Below, in pieces: positions 23,951 to 31,728 of a stretch of DNA of 64,000 nt; the stretch's first letter is position 1, and every line of letters starts with the position of its first letter. Origin of the DNA: Halorarum salinum (lineage in GTDB: Archaea; Halobacteriota; Halobacteria; Halobacteriales; Haloferacaceae); contig NZ_CP058579.1 in NCBI RefSeq assembly GCF_013402875.1, positions 3,286,001-3,350,000 of the forward strand, in the 5' to 3' direction. The translations under genes and the position numbers were made by a program. Under the pieces are notes generated by a model. That model saw nothing but the letters and a program-made list of their open reading frames with translations, did not search any database and had not been told where the DNA came from.

Positions 23951-25207
23951 ATGACACCGAGCCCGGGAGACCGCGTCCGCGTCACCCACGCGGACGTGAC
24001 CGACGAGGGCGTGCTCATGCCCTCCTCGGACGCGGACCACCTGGTCGTGAAGCTCGAGGGGGGCTACAACGTCGGCATCGCCCGCGCGGACGCCGACGTC
24101 GACGTCCTCGAACGTGACGCCCACGAGGTCGGCGGGGACGGGGACGACGGGGCCGCCTCCGAGGTCGAGTTCGACGACGACCTGCCGACCGTCTCGCTCA
24201 TCTCCACCGGCGGCACCATCGCCTCGACGGTCGACTACCGCACCGGCGCCGTGACGGCGCAGTTCGACGCCGAGGACGTGCTCAGAGCGGTCCCGGACCT
24301 CGCGGGGCGGGCGAACTACCGCGGACGCGTCGTCGCGAACATCCTCTCGGAGAACATGGACCCGGAGGTGTGGCAGGAGCTCGCACGCGCGGTCCACGAG
24401 GAGATCGAGGCCGGCGCGGACGGCGTCGTCGTGATGCACGGCACCGACACGATGCAGTACTCGGCATCGGCGCTGTCGTTCATGCTCGACACCCCGGTCC
24501 CGGTCGTGTTCACGGGGAGCCAGCGGTCGGCGGACCGGCCCTCCTCGGACAACGTGATGAACGCGGTCTGTGCGGTCGAGGCGGCGAAGTCCGACTGCGC
24601 GGAGGTGCTGGTCTGCATGCACGGGACGCCCTCGGACGACTACTGCGCGCTCCACCGCGGCACGCGCGTCCGGAAGAACCACACCTCACGGCGCGACGCG
24701 TTCGAGACGGTCGGGGGCGACCCCATCGGCAGGGTCGACTACGAGTCGGAGGCGGTCTCCTTCGACGGGCGGAAGGGGTTCCGCGAGCGCGGCGCCGTCG
24801 ACCTCGACGTCGCGCCCGACCTCGAATCGGAGGTGGAACTCGTGAAGTTCACGCCCGGCATGGACCCGGCGGCGTTCGACTACCTCGACGGGAAGGCCGG
24901 CGTCGTCGTCGAGGGGACGGGGCTCGGTCACGTCCACACGGACCTCGTTCCCCGGATCCGGGAGCTCGTCGACGGGGGCGCGACCGTCGCCATGACGAGC
25001 CAGTGTCTCGAGGGCCGCGTGTGCGACCGCGTGTACGACACCGGCCGCGACCTGCTCGACGCGGGCGTCGTCGAGGCCGGCGACACCCTCCCCGGGACGG
25101 CGAAGGTGAAGCTGATGTGGGCGCTCGCGAACGTCGGGAACCCGGCGGAGGCGATGGGGCGCGGCCTCGCGGGCGAACTCACCGAGGAGTCGAAGCCGTG
25201 GGTCTGA
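23951..25207 (+). CDS. gatD: Glu-tRNA(Gln) amidotransferase subunit D
   Basis: 418 residues. An N-terminal SH3-like barrel (GDRVRVTHADVTDEGVLMPSS) is followed by an asparaginase domain with the catalytic threonines in ISTGGTIAS (about residue 85) and MHGTDTMQYSAS (about 162), then a Lys region in RVRKNHTSRRDAF. GatD liberates ammonia from Gln/Asn for GatE, which amidates Glu-tRNA(Gln); archaea lacking a Gln-tRNA synthetase depend on it. gatE is not in the window. The next gene begins inside the last ten bases. Confidence 0.93.
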   Translation: MTPSPGDRVRVTHADVTDEGVLMPSSDADHLVVKLEGGYNVGIARADADVDVLERDAHEVGGDGDDGAASEVEFDDDLPTVSLISTGGTIASTVDYRTGAVTAQFDAEDVLRAVPDLAGRANYRGRVVANILSENMDPEVWQELARAVHEEIEAGADGVVVMHGTDTMQYSASALSFMLDTPVPVVFTGSQRSADRPSSDNVMNAVCAVEAAKSDCAEVLVCMHGTPSDDYCALHRGTRVRKNHTSRRDAFETVGGDPIGRVDYESEAVSFDGRKGFRERGAVDLDVAPDLESEVELVKFTPGMDPAAFDYLDGKAGVVVEGTGLGHVHTDLVPRIRELVDGGATVAMTSQCLEGRVCDRVYDTGRDLLDAGVVEAGDTLPGTAKVKLMWALANVGNPAEAMGRGLAGELTEESKPWV

Positions 25208-26142
25208 GCGGGTCGACGTCGGACCCGGCGTTCACGGTCAGGCAGGCCCGCGCCGCCGACGAGGACGCGGTCGTCGCGTTCACCGGCGACACGTGGGGCG
25301 ACCGGCACGGCGATTACATCCCGGACGTGTTCGCCCGCTGGGTCGAGACCGACGGGCCCGACCAGCGGACCTTCGTCGTCGACGTGGACGACGGCGCGGA
25401 CGTGGCCGGGGTCATCCAGGGCGTCATGCTCACCGACACGGAGGCGTGGGCCCAGGGGATGCGCGTGAACCCGGCGTACCGCGGCAGGGGGCTCTCGCCG
25501 GGGCTCTCGTACGCCCTGATGGACTGGGCTCGGGGGAGGGGCGCCGCAGTCTGCCGGAACATGGTGTTCTCCTGGAACGTCGCCGGCCTCGGCCAGTCGC
25601 GGGCGGTCGGCTTCGAACCGGCCACGGAGTTCCGCTGGGCGCGGCCCGACCCCGACGCGGACGCGGCGCCCGACCTCGACGTGTCGGCCGACCCGGCCGC
25701 CGCGTGGGCGTGGTGGACCGCGAGCGACGCCCGGTCCCACCTCCGCGGGTTGGCGATGGACGCCGAGGAGTCGTGGGCCTGCTCCGAACTCCGCCGCGAG
25801 CAACTCCGCGAGGCCGCCGACGACGACCGCCTGTTCGTCGTGAACGACGGCGGGACGCGGGGGTTCAGCTACCGCGCGTACGACGACGAGCGCGAGGCGG
25901 ACGACGGCGGCACCCGGACCTGGGGGGTATACGGCGTCGGCGCCTGGGAGACCTCCGAGGCGGCGCGGGCGGTCCTCCGCGCGGTCGCGCGGGACGCCGG
26001 CCGGCAGGGGTACGACGACGTCCGCGTCCTGATCCCCGAGGGCGTCCGCCCGGTGAGCGACGTGGCCGCGGCGAGGGAGGGCGTCTCCGAGGAACCGGAC
26101 TTCGTGATGAGCGCCGACCTGACCGACCCCGACGTCGCCTGA
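25198..26142 (+). CDS. GNAT-family N-acetyltransferase
   Basis: 314 residues from a GTG start that overlaps the gatD stop by ten bases. The N-terminal GNAT fold has FTVRQARAADEDAVVAF, a strand DVAGVIQGVML and the acetyl-CoA loop MRVNPAYRGRGLSPGLS (R-G-x-G-L-type). The C-terminal half (after DLDVSADPAAAW) looks like a second, degenerate GNAT-like unit. It would acetylate an amine; the acceptor is unknown. Its coupling to gatD is common in haloarchaea but unexplained. Confidence 0.85.
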   Translation: MGLSGSTSDPAFTVRQARAADEDAVVAFTGDTWGDRHGDYIPDVFARWVETDGPDQRTFVVDVDDGADVAGVIQGVMLTDTEAWAQGMRVNPAYRGRGLSPGLSYALMDWARGRGAAVCRNMVFSWNVAGLGQSRAVGFEPATEFRWARPDPDADAAPDLDVSADPAAAWAWWTASDARSHLRGLAMDAEESWACSELRREQLREAADDDRLFVVNDGGTRGFSYRAYDDEREADDGGTRTWGVYGVGAWETSEAARAVLRAVARDAGRQGYDDVRVLIPEGVRPVSDVAAAREGVSEEPDFVMSADLTDPDVA

Positions 26143-26217
26143 AGCCGGGGAGCCGCGGTCGTGGACGACCGGTAGGCGGCCACTGCCTATTTGTCCTCGC
26201 GTCCTCTCCATCCCTCC

Positions 26218-26442
26218 ATGCTCGCGAGCGTCCCGCTACAGATGCCCGGCGGCGTCGAACTGCTGGCGTTCAACCTCGTCGTCGCGCTGCTCGTGGGATA
26301 CTTCATCTACCGGGACGCGCAGGGACGGACCGACAGCCCCGAACTCTGGGCAGTCGGGCTCGCCGCCGCCTCCCTGTTCCTCTCGCTCGTCGGCTTCGTC
26401 CTCGCGTACGTCGTCTACTACCTCGTCGTCGTGCGCGACTGA
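26218..26442 (+). CDS. Small two-helix membrane protein, copy 1 of a tandem pair
   Basis: 74 residues. Pattern: PGGVELLAFNLVVALLVGYFIYRDAQGR, then SPELWAVGLAAASLFLSLVGF, giving two helices around a short charged loop. The next gene has the same skeleton (PGGAELL, YWVYQDATARG, LWALG), so this is a tandem duplication. I recall many haloarchaeal two-TM mini-proteins of this kind (phospholipase_D-nuclease N-terminal-like), none with a proven function. Confidence 0.65.
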   Translation: MLASVPLQMPGGVELLAFNLVVALLVGYFIYRDAQGRTDSPELWAVGLAAASLFLSLVGFVLAYVVYYLVVVRD

Positions 26443-26486
26443 GCGGAGTCGGCGGATTGATGTGGCGGGGCGGGGATCGTTCGGCC

Positions 26487-26729
26487 ATGGTCCCCCTCTT
26501 CGGTGCGATCCCCGGCGGCGCGGAACTGCTGATCGTCTTCCTCCTGTTCGGCGTCCTCGGGCTGCTCGTCCCGGTCGGACTCGCCTACTGGGTGTACCAG
26601 GACGCCACCGCGCGCGGGAACGACGACGCGACGCTCTGGGCGCTCGGGACGGTGCTCGCCGGGCTGTTCGTGTTCGTCGTCGGCGCGCTGGCGGTCGCCG
26701 GGCTCTACGTGCTCGTCGGCCGGGAGTGA
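26487..26729 (+). CDS. Small two-helix membrane protein, copy 2 of a tandem pair
   Basis: 80 residues, MVPLFGAIPGGAELL at the start. Two helices (about 13-36 and 48-75) flank a YWVYQDATARGNDDATLWALG loop, matching the neighbouring 74-residue protein 45 bases upstream. The two share the loop pattern Y-x-Y-x-DA-x-x-R, best explained by tandem duplication. Function unknown; possible TA-like or membrane-complex subunit roles are speculative. Confidence 0.65.
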   Translation: MVPLFGAIPGGAELLIVFLLFGVLGLLVPVGLAYWVYQDATARGNDDATLWALGTVLAGLFVFVVGALAVAGLYVLVGRE

Positions 26730-26778
26730 TCGGTCCCGTCACGACCCGGTCGCGGCCGAATCGGGACCGGGAGACGGG

Positions 26779-27231
26779 TTAGACCCGCACGACCCACGCC
26801 CGGTACCCCTCCGGCCGCCCGTACACATCGCGGAAGGCCCGCTCCAGGAAGTCCGCGAGCCGGTTCGCGTCCGAGCGCGCCGAGATCCGGACGTTCGTCC
26901 CCTCCGCATCCTCGGGCGACTCCATCCCGTCGATGCGGAACTCGGGGTACTCCTCCAGCAGTTCGTTCAGCCGGTCGAGCTCCCCGTCAGTGCAGTCGAG
27001 GTTGAACGTCTTCTCCGCGAACTGGATCCACGGCGGCGCCCGCGGTTCGTCGGGGGCGGGTTCCCCCTCGCCGCCGTCGGCTCCGCCGGCGTCCTCCCCG
27101 AACTCCACCGCCTGCGCGGGTTCCCGCGCCTCGACCGTGAGGAAGGCGCTCCCGCGGGTCCGATGGGCGGTCACGGCGTCCGCGAACAGCTTCCGGCGCT
27201 CGGTCGGTTCGTCGGCGTCGAAACGGGTCAT
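26779..27231 (-). CDS. Conserved haloarchaeal protein of unknown function
   Basis: 150 residues from [16 protein letters not shown]. It is soluble and strongly acidic. The C-terminal half ([69 protein letters not shown]) has a regular helix-strand-helix-strand look and is probably the conserved domain. No catalytic motif is recognised. It is divergent from adk, with the shared spacer 27232-27370 carrying the adk TATA box. Confidence 0.6.
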   Translation of the reverse strand: MTRFDADEPTERRKLFADAVTAHRTRGSAFLTVEAREPAQAVEFGEDAGGADGGEGEPAPDEPRAPPWIQFAEKTFNLDCTDGELDRLNELLEEYPEFRIDGMESPEDAEGTNVRISARSDANRLADFLERAFRDVYGRPEGYRAWVVRV

Positions 27232-27341
27232 GCGTCGTGGTACGGCCGAACGCGATAAAAACCGGGCGCTCCGGTCAGGGAGGTCGGGGGTCGGACGTGA
27301 CGGCCGGGCGTCCAGGGCAAGCCGGGCGCCTTTCAGCACTC

Positions 27342-27349
27342 CTTTTACC
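27342..27349 (+). promoter_or_regulatory. TATA box of adk
   Basis: CTTTTACC is centred 26 bases before the adk ATG at 27371 (leaderless arrangement). Confidence 0.65.
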
Positions 27350-27370
27350 GTGGCGGCGGACGGTTCCGAT

Positions 27371-27997
27371 ATGGGCGACCACCGAATCCTGCTGCTCGGT
27401 CCGCCGGGCGCCGGCAAGGGGACACAGAGCAAGAACCTCGCCGAGGCGTACGGCCTCGACCACATCACGACCGGCGACGCGCTCCGGGCGAACAAGGAGA
27501 TGGAGACGGAGTACGGGACCCCCGGCGAGTACATGGACGCCGGCGAACTCGTCCCGGACCCGGTGGTCAACGAGATCGTCGTCACGGCCCTCGAGGACGC
27601 CGACGGCTTCGTGCTCGACGGCTACCCCCGGAACGTCGAACAGGCGGAGTACCTCTCCGAACAGACCGCCCTCGACACCGTCGTCTTCCTCGACGTGCCC
27701 GAGGAGGAACTGGTCGAGCGGCTCACCGGCCGCCGGGTGTGTTCCGAGTGCGGCGCGACCTACCACGTCAAGTTCGACCCGCCCGAGGAGGAGGGAGCCT
27801 GTGACGAGTGCGGCGGCGAACTCGTCCAGCGCGAGGACGACACCGAGGAGACCGTCCGCGAACGGCTGCGCGTCTACCGGGAGAACACCGAACCCGTCGT
27901 CGAGCACTACCGCGAGGAGGGCACGCTCGTCGAGGTGGACGGCGAGGGAACTCCGGACGAGGTGTTCGAACGGCTGCGCGACGTCGTCGAAGGGTGA
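27371..27997 (+). CDS. adk: Adenylate kinase
   Basis: 208 residues. The P-loop is GPPGAGKGT (residues 10-18) and the AMP-binding region is [11 protein letters not shown], with FVLDGYPRN following. The LID domain holds a zinc site of four cysteines (C124, C127, C144, C147), as in long-LID adenylate kinases. It converts AMP plus ATP into two ADP. In haloarchaea adk commonly stands beside secY and a DUF106 gene; here DUF106 follows 88 bases later but secY is not upstream. Confidence 0.95.
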   Translation: MGDHRILLLGPPGAGKGTQSKNLAEAYGLDHITTGDALRANKEMETEYGTPGEYMDAGELVPDPVVNEIVVTALEDADGFVLDGYPRNVEQAEYLSEQTALDTVVFLDVPEEELVERLTGRRVCSECGATYHVKFDPPEEEGACDECGGELVQREDDTEETVRERLRVYRENTEPVVEHYREEGTLVEVDGEGTPDEVFERLRDVVEG

Positions 27998-28085
27998 AGC
28001 GAGGGGTCGAGGGCGGCCGGTATCGGCCGCACGCGTCGAGTCGATAGTACAACCTTCATAGGGGCCGACCGCTTACGCCGTTTCA

Positions 28086-28976
28086 ATGGCACGTATCGAA
28101 GCGCGCGTCCGGGAGCTCACGAAGGATCCCGAGATGCGCGAGGCCATCGAACTCGTCCTCGAGCGCGCGGAGGGCGGCGAGATCCAGTGGGTCGACGTGC
28201 GCGAGGAGCTCTCGAGCGGCCAGTGGGGCCGGCTCATCGAGCGGGGGATCCTCGAGGACGGGGAGGCCGGGTTCGCCCTGGCCGACCGCGACGCCATCGA
28301 GGACGGGCTCGAGACGGGCGAGGACGAACTCCCGGACGCGCCCGACGCCGAGGGAGCCTCGTGGAGCAAGTGGGACAAGGGGGCGGGCGCGGTCACCGTG
28401 CTGTTCTTCGTCGGCTACTCGTACGGTCCGGTCCGCGACGTCATCGGCGGCGGGATGGACGTCCTGCTCGGCCCGCTCCAGGAGGCGCTCCCGCTGTACG
28501 CCGTCATCATGGTCATCGCGACGCTGACCGGGCTCTACTCGACGCTCCTGCGTGCGAACCTCATGGACATGGAGCGGATGTCCGCCTACCAGGACCGGAT
28601 GAAGGACATCCAGAGCCGCATGAAGGAGGCCCGCGAGCGCGGCGACGACGACGCGATGGACCGCATCCAGGACGAACAGATGGACGCGATGGGCGACCAG
28701 CTCGGCATGTTCAAAGAGCAGTTCCGCCCGATGGTGTGGATCATGGTGTTCACCATCCCCTTCTTCCTCTGGCTCTACTGGAAGATCGGCTTCCGCGGCG
28801 CCAGCGGCGACCCGAACGCGGAGTTCGCGGACGTGGTGCTCCCGATCGCGGGACAGGTCGCCTGGACGGACGGCATCTTCATCATGCCGACGTGGATCAT
28901 CTGGTACTTCCTCTGCTCGATGGCGTTCACCCAGATCATCCAGAAGGGGCTCAACATCCAGATGAGTCCCACCTGA
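28086..28976 (+). CDS. DUF106 family membrane insertase-like protein (EMC3/TMCO1/Oxa1 superfamily)
   Basis: 296 residues. A soluble acidic N-terminus (1-95) precedes helices at about 98-118, 135-155, 218-238 and 262-285. The cytosolic amphipathic stretch MERMSAYQDRMKDIQSRMKEARERGDDDAMDRIQDEQMDAMGDQ is the coiled-coil hairpin typical of DUF106, which is an archaeal relative of Oxa1/YidC and EMC3. It probably helps insert membrane proteins at the translocon. The usual following genes (cmk, truB) are absent: decayed DNA begins right after its stop. Confidence 0.88.
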   Translation: MARIEARVRELTKDPEMREAIELVLERAEGGEIQWVDVREELSSGQWGRLIERGILEDGEAGFALADRDAIEDGLETGEDELPDAPDAEGASWSKWDKGAGAVTVLFFVGYSYGPVRDVIGGGMDVLLGPLQEALPLYAVIMVIATLTGLYSTLLRANLMDMERMSAYQDRMKDIQSRMKEARERGDDDAMDRIQDEQMDAMGDQLGMFKEQFRPMVWIMVFTIPFFLWLYWKIGFRGASGDPNAEFADVVLPIAGQVAWTDGIFIMPTWIIWYFLCSMAFTQIIQKGLNIQMSPT

Positions 28977-28984
28977 GACGACGT

Positions 28985-29330
28985 AGATCAAGCGATCGAT
29001 CCTCTTTCACGCCCCCGCCCGCCTCGGGATCCGCTTCCGGCTCGATCACGGGCCGGCCGTCCGCCGACCCCTCCGGCAGCGGCTCGTCGAGCAGCCGGCC
29101 GAGCGCCGCTCGCCCCGACGCGCGTAGTCGCTTCGATCCCGTAGCGGAACGGGACGCACGGTCCCGCCGTGAGCACCAGCACGACCAGCGCGACGTCGCC
29201 CGACGTCACCGCCGACCGGCGCGTCCGTGTCCTCCCCGTCGCCTGGGACGTCGACCCCCGTCGAGTCGTCGGGGAAGGCCACGGCGCCGTCCTCGTCCGT
29301 TTCGTCCGCGGGTCGTGCCCTCCGGCAAGG
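28985..29330 (-). pseudogene. Frameshifted remnant of a small membrane protein gene
   Basis: On the minus strand three successive frames each make sense only in part. The first is an acidic start (ADETDEDGAVAFPDD, about 29320-29220). In another frame comes a helix (SGDVALVVLVLTAGPCVPFRYG, about 29200-29130). In a third reading comes ALGRLLDEPLPEGS and VIEPEADPEAGGGVKEDRS (about 29110-28990). Joined by two single-base shifts, they give one plausible protein of about 110 residues with one membrane helix. No single open frame carries all parts, so the gene is broken (or the assembly has errors). Confidence 0.45.
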
Positions 29331-29492
29331 AGGTACGTAGTGGCTGGTTCCTCGGCACTGCCTGAAACGAGCATCGACTCTCACGATCGTTCAGGGTCCG
29401 AAGCGCGTGTCTCACTGGGTCATTCACTCGTCGTGACCACCCCGTGTCAACGCCCAGCGATTTCCGCTTCTCATTAATTGAACGTCATGTAG

Positions 29493-29506
29493 CCTAAAAA
29501 ATTAGG
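29493..29506. promoter_or_regulatory. Palindrome CCTAAAAAATTAGG upstream of the wHTH gene
   Basis: A perfect inverted repeat (CCTAA-N4-TTAGG) lies 40 bases before the ATG at 29546 in AT-rich DNA. It is placed like a regulator site overlapping the promoter, possibly for autoregulation by the wHTH product. Confidence 0.45.
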
Positions 29507-29545
29507 GGTCAACTTCAACGGAGATTCATAACTATGGGATGGTAA

Positions 29546-29998
29546 ATGGAACTCAGCCTCGAACGAATTCGTCGGAAGGTGTCCGAGACCCCATTGGGAG
29601 CATTCGTGTCAGTCGAGCGCTCTGCGGAGTCATGGAACGGCTCCGAAACTCCGACCGAGCAGCACGATCCCGAGCTGGAGGGTGTTCTCGGCGACTACGA
29701 CCCGAGTAACCTGTGTAGCCAGAGGGGTTTTCTCTTCGAACTCGGGGTAACTCCCGACGTCTTCTTCCGTAATCTGATCGAGTACAACGGCGGCTCGCTT
29801 CCACAGAAGGAGTTCGGTACGTACACGAACTTGTCGAGTTCGACGATCAGCCGTCTCCTCGGGGAGATGGAGGACGATGGACAGATCGTCCGGGTGAAGG
29901 TCGGGCGGGAGAAACTGGTCTTCATCCCGGAACACGCCCCGTCGGACGGGTTCCCTTCCGACGACGCCGACGGTCCCCCGCTCGAGAGGGTTGATTGA
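29546..29998 (+). CDS. Winged-helix DNA-binding protein (MarR/DUF7343-like)
   Basis: 150 residues. The core FELGVTPDVFFRNLIEYNGGSLPQKEFGTYTNLSSSTISRLLGEMEDDGQIVRVKVGREKLVFIPE is a canonical wHTH: helix 3 is LSSSTISRLLGEMEDDG and the wing is IVRVKVGREKLVFI. The N-terminal 45 residues are polar without a known domain, and the tail is acidic. It is likely a local transcription regulator; the palindrome just upstream may be its operator. A HalOD1 gene follows 21 bases later on the same strand. Confidence 0.75.
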   Translation: MELSLERIRRKVSETPLGAFVSVERSAESWNGSETPTEQHDPELEGVLGDYDPSNLCSQRGFLFELGVTPDVFFRNLIEYNGGSLPQKEFGTYTNLSSSTISRLLGEMEDDGQIVRVKVGREKLVFIPEHAPSDGFPSDDADGPPLERVD

Positions 29999-30019
29999 GA
30001 CGGCTCACGTAACAGTTCC

Positions 30020-30364
30020 ATGCCCAACGATACCGAGGGCTTCGTGGACACGTACGCCCCAGAGCAAGAGCGGACGCTCCCCGAAGCCGTCACCGAGGCC
30101 GTAGCGCAGCACGGAGACGCGGACCCCGCTACGACCGACTTCGTGCTCTACGAGTACGTCGACCACGATGCACTTTGCCGACTCTTCCGAGACGACGGCA
30201 GCCAGCACCTCCTCGTCCAGTTCGTCGCCGACGACGTGCAGGTCACCCTCCGGGGCGGCACGGAGGTCGACGTTCACGTCGAGAGCCCACCACCGGATCG
30301 CTCTCGCGGATGTACCCGGACGGCCACAAGCAACGGGCCGTTCCACGACCCACACGGTTCGTGA
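30020..30364 (+). CDS. HalOD1 output-domain protein
   Basis: 114 residues. The central 75 residues match HalOD1: LPEAVTEAVAQHGDADPATTDFVLYEYVDHDALCRLF followed by LLVQFVADDVQVTLRGGTEVDVHVE, i.e. helix, Y/LxxxVDxDAL, then beta strands. The last 25 residues (after PPPDRS) do not look conserved and may be read-through beyond the true domain. HalOD1 is a haloarchaeal output domain often joined to response-regulator or PAS proteins; stand-alone forms are of unknown role. Three more copies occur in this window. Confidence 0.8.
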   Translation: MPNDTEGFVDTYAPEQERTLPEAVTEAVAQHGDADPATTDFVLYEYVDHDALCRLFRDDGSQHLLVQFVADDVQVTLRGGTEVDVHVESPPPDRSRGCTRTATSNGPFHDPHGS

Positions 30365-30466
30365 TGGCAGGAAGTCCGCCGTACACTATTCGACACCCAC
30401 TGACGGGAACTCGTTCGTCCAGTGCAGCGAAGTGTAGATCGGAGGAGGGAACCGAACGGCGTCGTC

Positions 30467-30808
30467 TTATGCCGTCACGGTGTCGAAGACGGGTTCCGGG
30501 TCCGTGGGCTCGGTCGCATCACAGACGCGGATCCGGCCGTCGGCGCGGACGAACACGTTCCACGTGTCGAATTGGAAACTGAGGACCGTGTCCGCGTTCC
30601 CAGGCCCATCGCGGCGGGAGAACAGCTGGTTGAGCGCGTCGGTGTCCACGACGTCGTACAGGGAGGGAAGGTCGGTCGCATCGACGCCTTCCGCCTCCGC
30701 GAGAGCGCCGATGAGCGCCTCGACGGGCGATCGGTCGCTCTCGACGTGATAGCGCGCGTCAACGACCGGCGTACAGCCTCGATACAGCGTCAGTGGCCCG
30801 GATGTCAT
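30467..30808 (-). CDS. HalOD1 output-domain protein
   Basis: 113 residues from MTSGPLTLYRG. Core: SPVEALIGALAEAEGVDATDLPSLYDVVDTDALNQLF then DTVLSFQFDTWNVFVRADGRIRVCD, the HalOD1 pattern with the VDTDAL step and final beta hairpin. A TTTACG box about 29 bases upstream on the minus strand supports this start over the long Arg/Ser-rich extension. It is convergent with the HalOD1 gene at 30020-30364. Confidence 0.8.
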   Translation of the reverse strand: MTSGPLTLYRGCTPVVDARYHVESDRSPVEALIGALAEAEGVDATDLPSLYDVVDTDALNQLFSRRDGPGNADTVLSFQFDTWNVFVRADGRIRVCDATEPTDPEPVFDTVTA

Positions 30809-31543
30809 CGACGTCACTTGCAGGTACACCGACGTAAATCCTTTCCACAATGAACGTTCATCAAGTCCGGAAATCGGCCGGTAGACCGCGTCAATGCCAC
30901 CCACGAGGGAACTGGGAAGGCCTACTTCGTGAGAAGTTCCCGGCGGAGGAATCACTAGGATGGTGAACGAGGAGACGGATGAAGCACACCGACCGCGTGG
31001 CCGACGTTGCTCGGTCGACGGGAACGGCGTGAATGGAACTCGAGGAGAAGAGCGTCCAAGGCGACCGATGGACGAAGCGGCCGTACGAACGGAGCGAACG
31101 GTGACCGAGCGTCTGCGGAGGGGCGAGGAGCGATCGGTTCGATTCGACCTGGGCGTTCCCGCAGGCACTCGCTACTTCGACGTCCAGGTGTTCCCCCTGA
31201 AGCCGGTTCGGGACCAACGCGCAGTCTGGCAGCAGTCGCCGATATCACCGATGAACGGCGGCCACGGGATCCGCAAAAGGAACCGGTTCACAGGTGAAAA
31301 GGGGCTGTTCGGACGCTCCGGTCGTTCGAGAGGGGTGAAGCCCCGACGAAAGGTACACCGACGAAGGAGATCGTCGATATCGTCCGACGCGTCGTTCTCG
31401 TCGAGAAAGTACAAATAGCTGCTACGAAGGCCACGCGAACCAATCAGGCGGCCACGCTCCGAGGTCGTGGTGGTCGCTTCCGTTCGAGCGCCGCTTCAGT
31501 TACCCGGCGAGTTTAAAAACCTCGTAGCGAACGATTCCGGAGA
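30809..31543. other. 735-base gap with decayed coding DNA
   Basis: Apart from the promoter of the minus-strand HalOD1 gene (about 30830-30840) and the broken PAS-domain remnant (31068-31297), nothing intact is supported. Two 17- and 23-codon frames (ATG at 30976 and 31033) are present, but nothing suggests they are translated. The segment closes with a TTTAAAAA promoter at about 31511-31518. Confidence 0.5.
31068..31297 (+). pseudogene. Frameshifted PAS-domain fragment of a sensor protein
   Basis: One frame reads MDEAAVRTERTVTERL, then GEERSVRFDLGVPAGTRYFDVQVFPL and RDQRAVW, the second half of a PAS domain. The expected following phrase, VADITDERRPRD (compare the usual RDITERK), continues in the next frame at about 31225-31297. 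A single indel near 31220 joins them. No histidine kinase, GAF or Bat-type domain follows, so this is a remnant of a larger sensory gene. Confidence 0.5.
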
Positions 31544-31728
31544 ATGCCGACGCCGGCCGACGTCATCAGCGTGCTGATGGTGCTCGAGTTCGTGGTGATG
31601 TCCTCGGTAGTGCTTCTCCTGGTTCCCCTCGACGTTGCAGCCCCCTCATCCCGCTGCTCCTGGTCCTCCTGATCGTTCTGAGGTCGTATCGGTCGTGGTC
31701 CGTCCCTCCCTCCCGCACCTGCCGTGGC
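31544..31728 (+). pseudogene. Small two-helix membrane protein split by a frameshift
   Basis: ATG at 31544 lies 29 bases after a TTTAAAAA box. The frame gives MPTPADVISVLMVLEFVVMSSVVLLLVPLDV, a good first helix, then ends at 31672 after serine-rich noise. In the next frame the second helix PLIPLLLVLLIVLRSYRSW follows exactly where it should. A one-base indel near 31637-31650 would restore one protein. As it stands the product is a 42-residue single-helix peptide. Confidence 0.45.

Larger units (their letters stand above)
28977..29545. other. 569-base gap at the junction from core to accessory DNA
   Basis: It holds the minus-strand gene remnant described separately, then a change to AT-richer DNA from about 29380. 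The spacer ends with the palindrome CCTAAAAAATTAGG and the promoter of the wHTH gene. No intact gene is supported. Confidence 0.55.
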
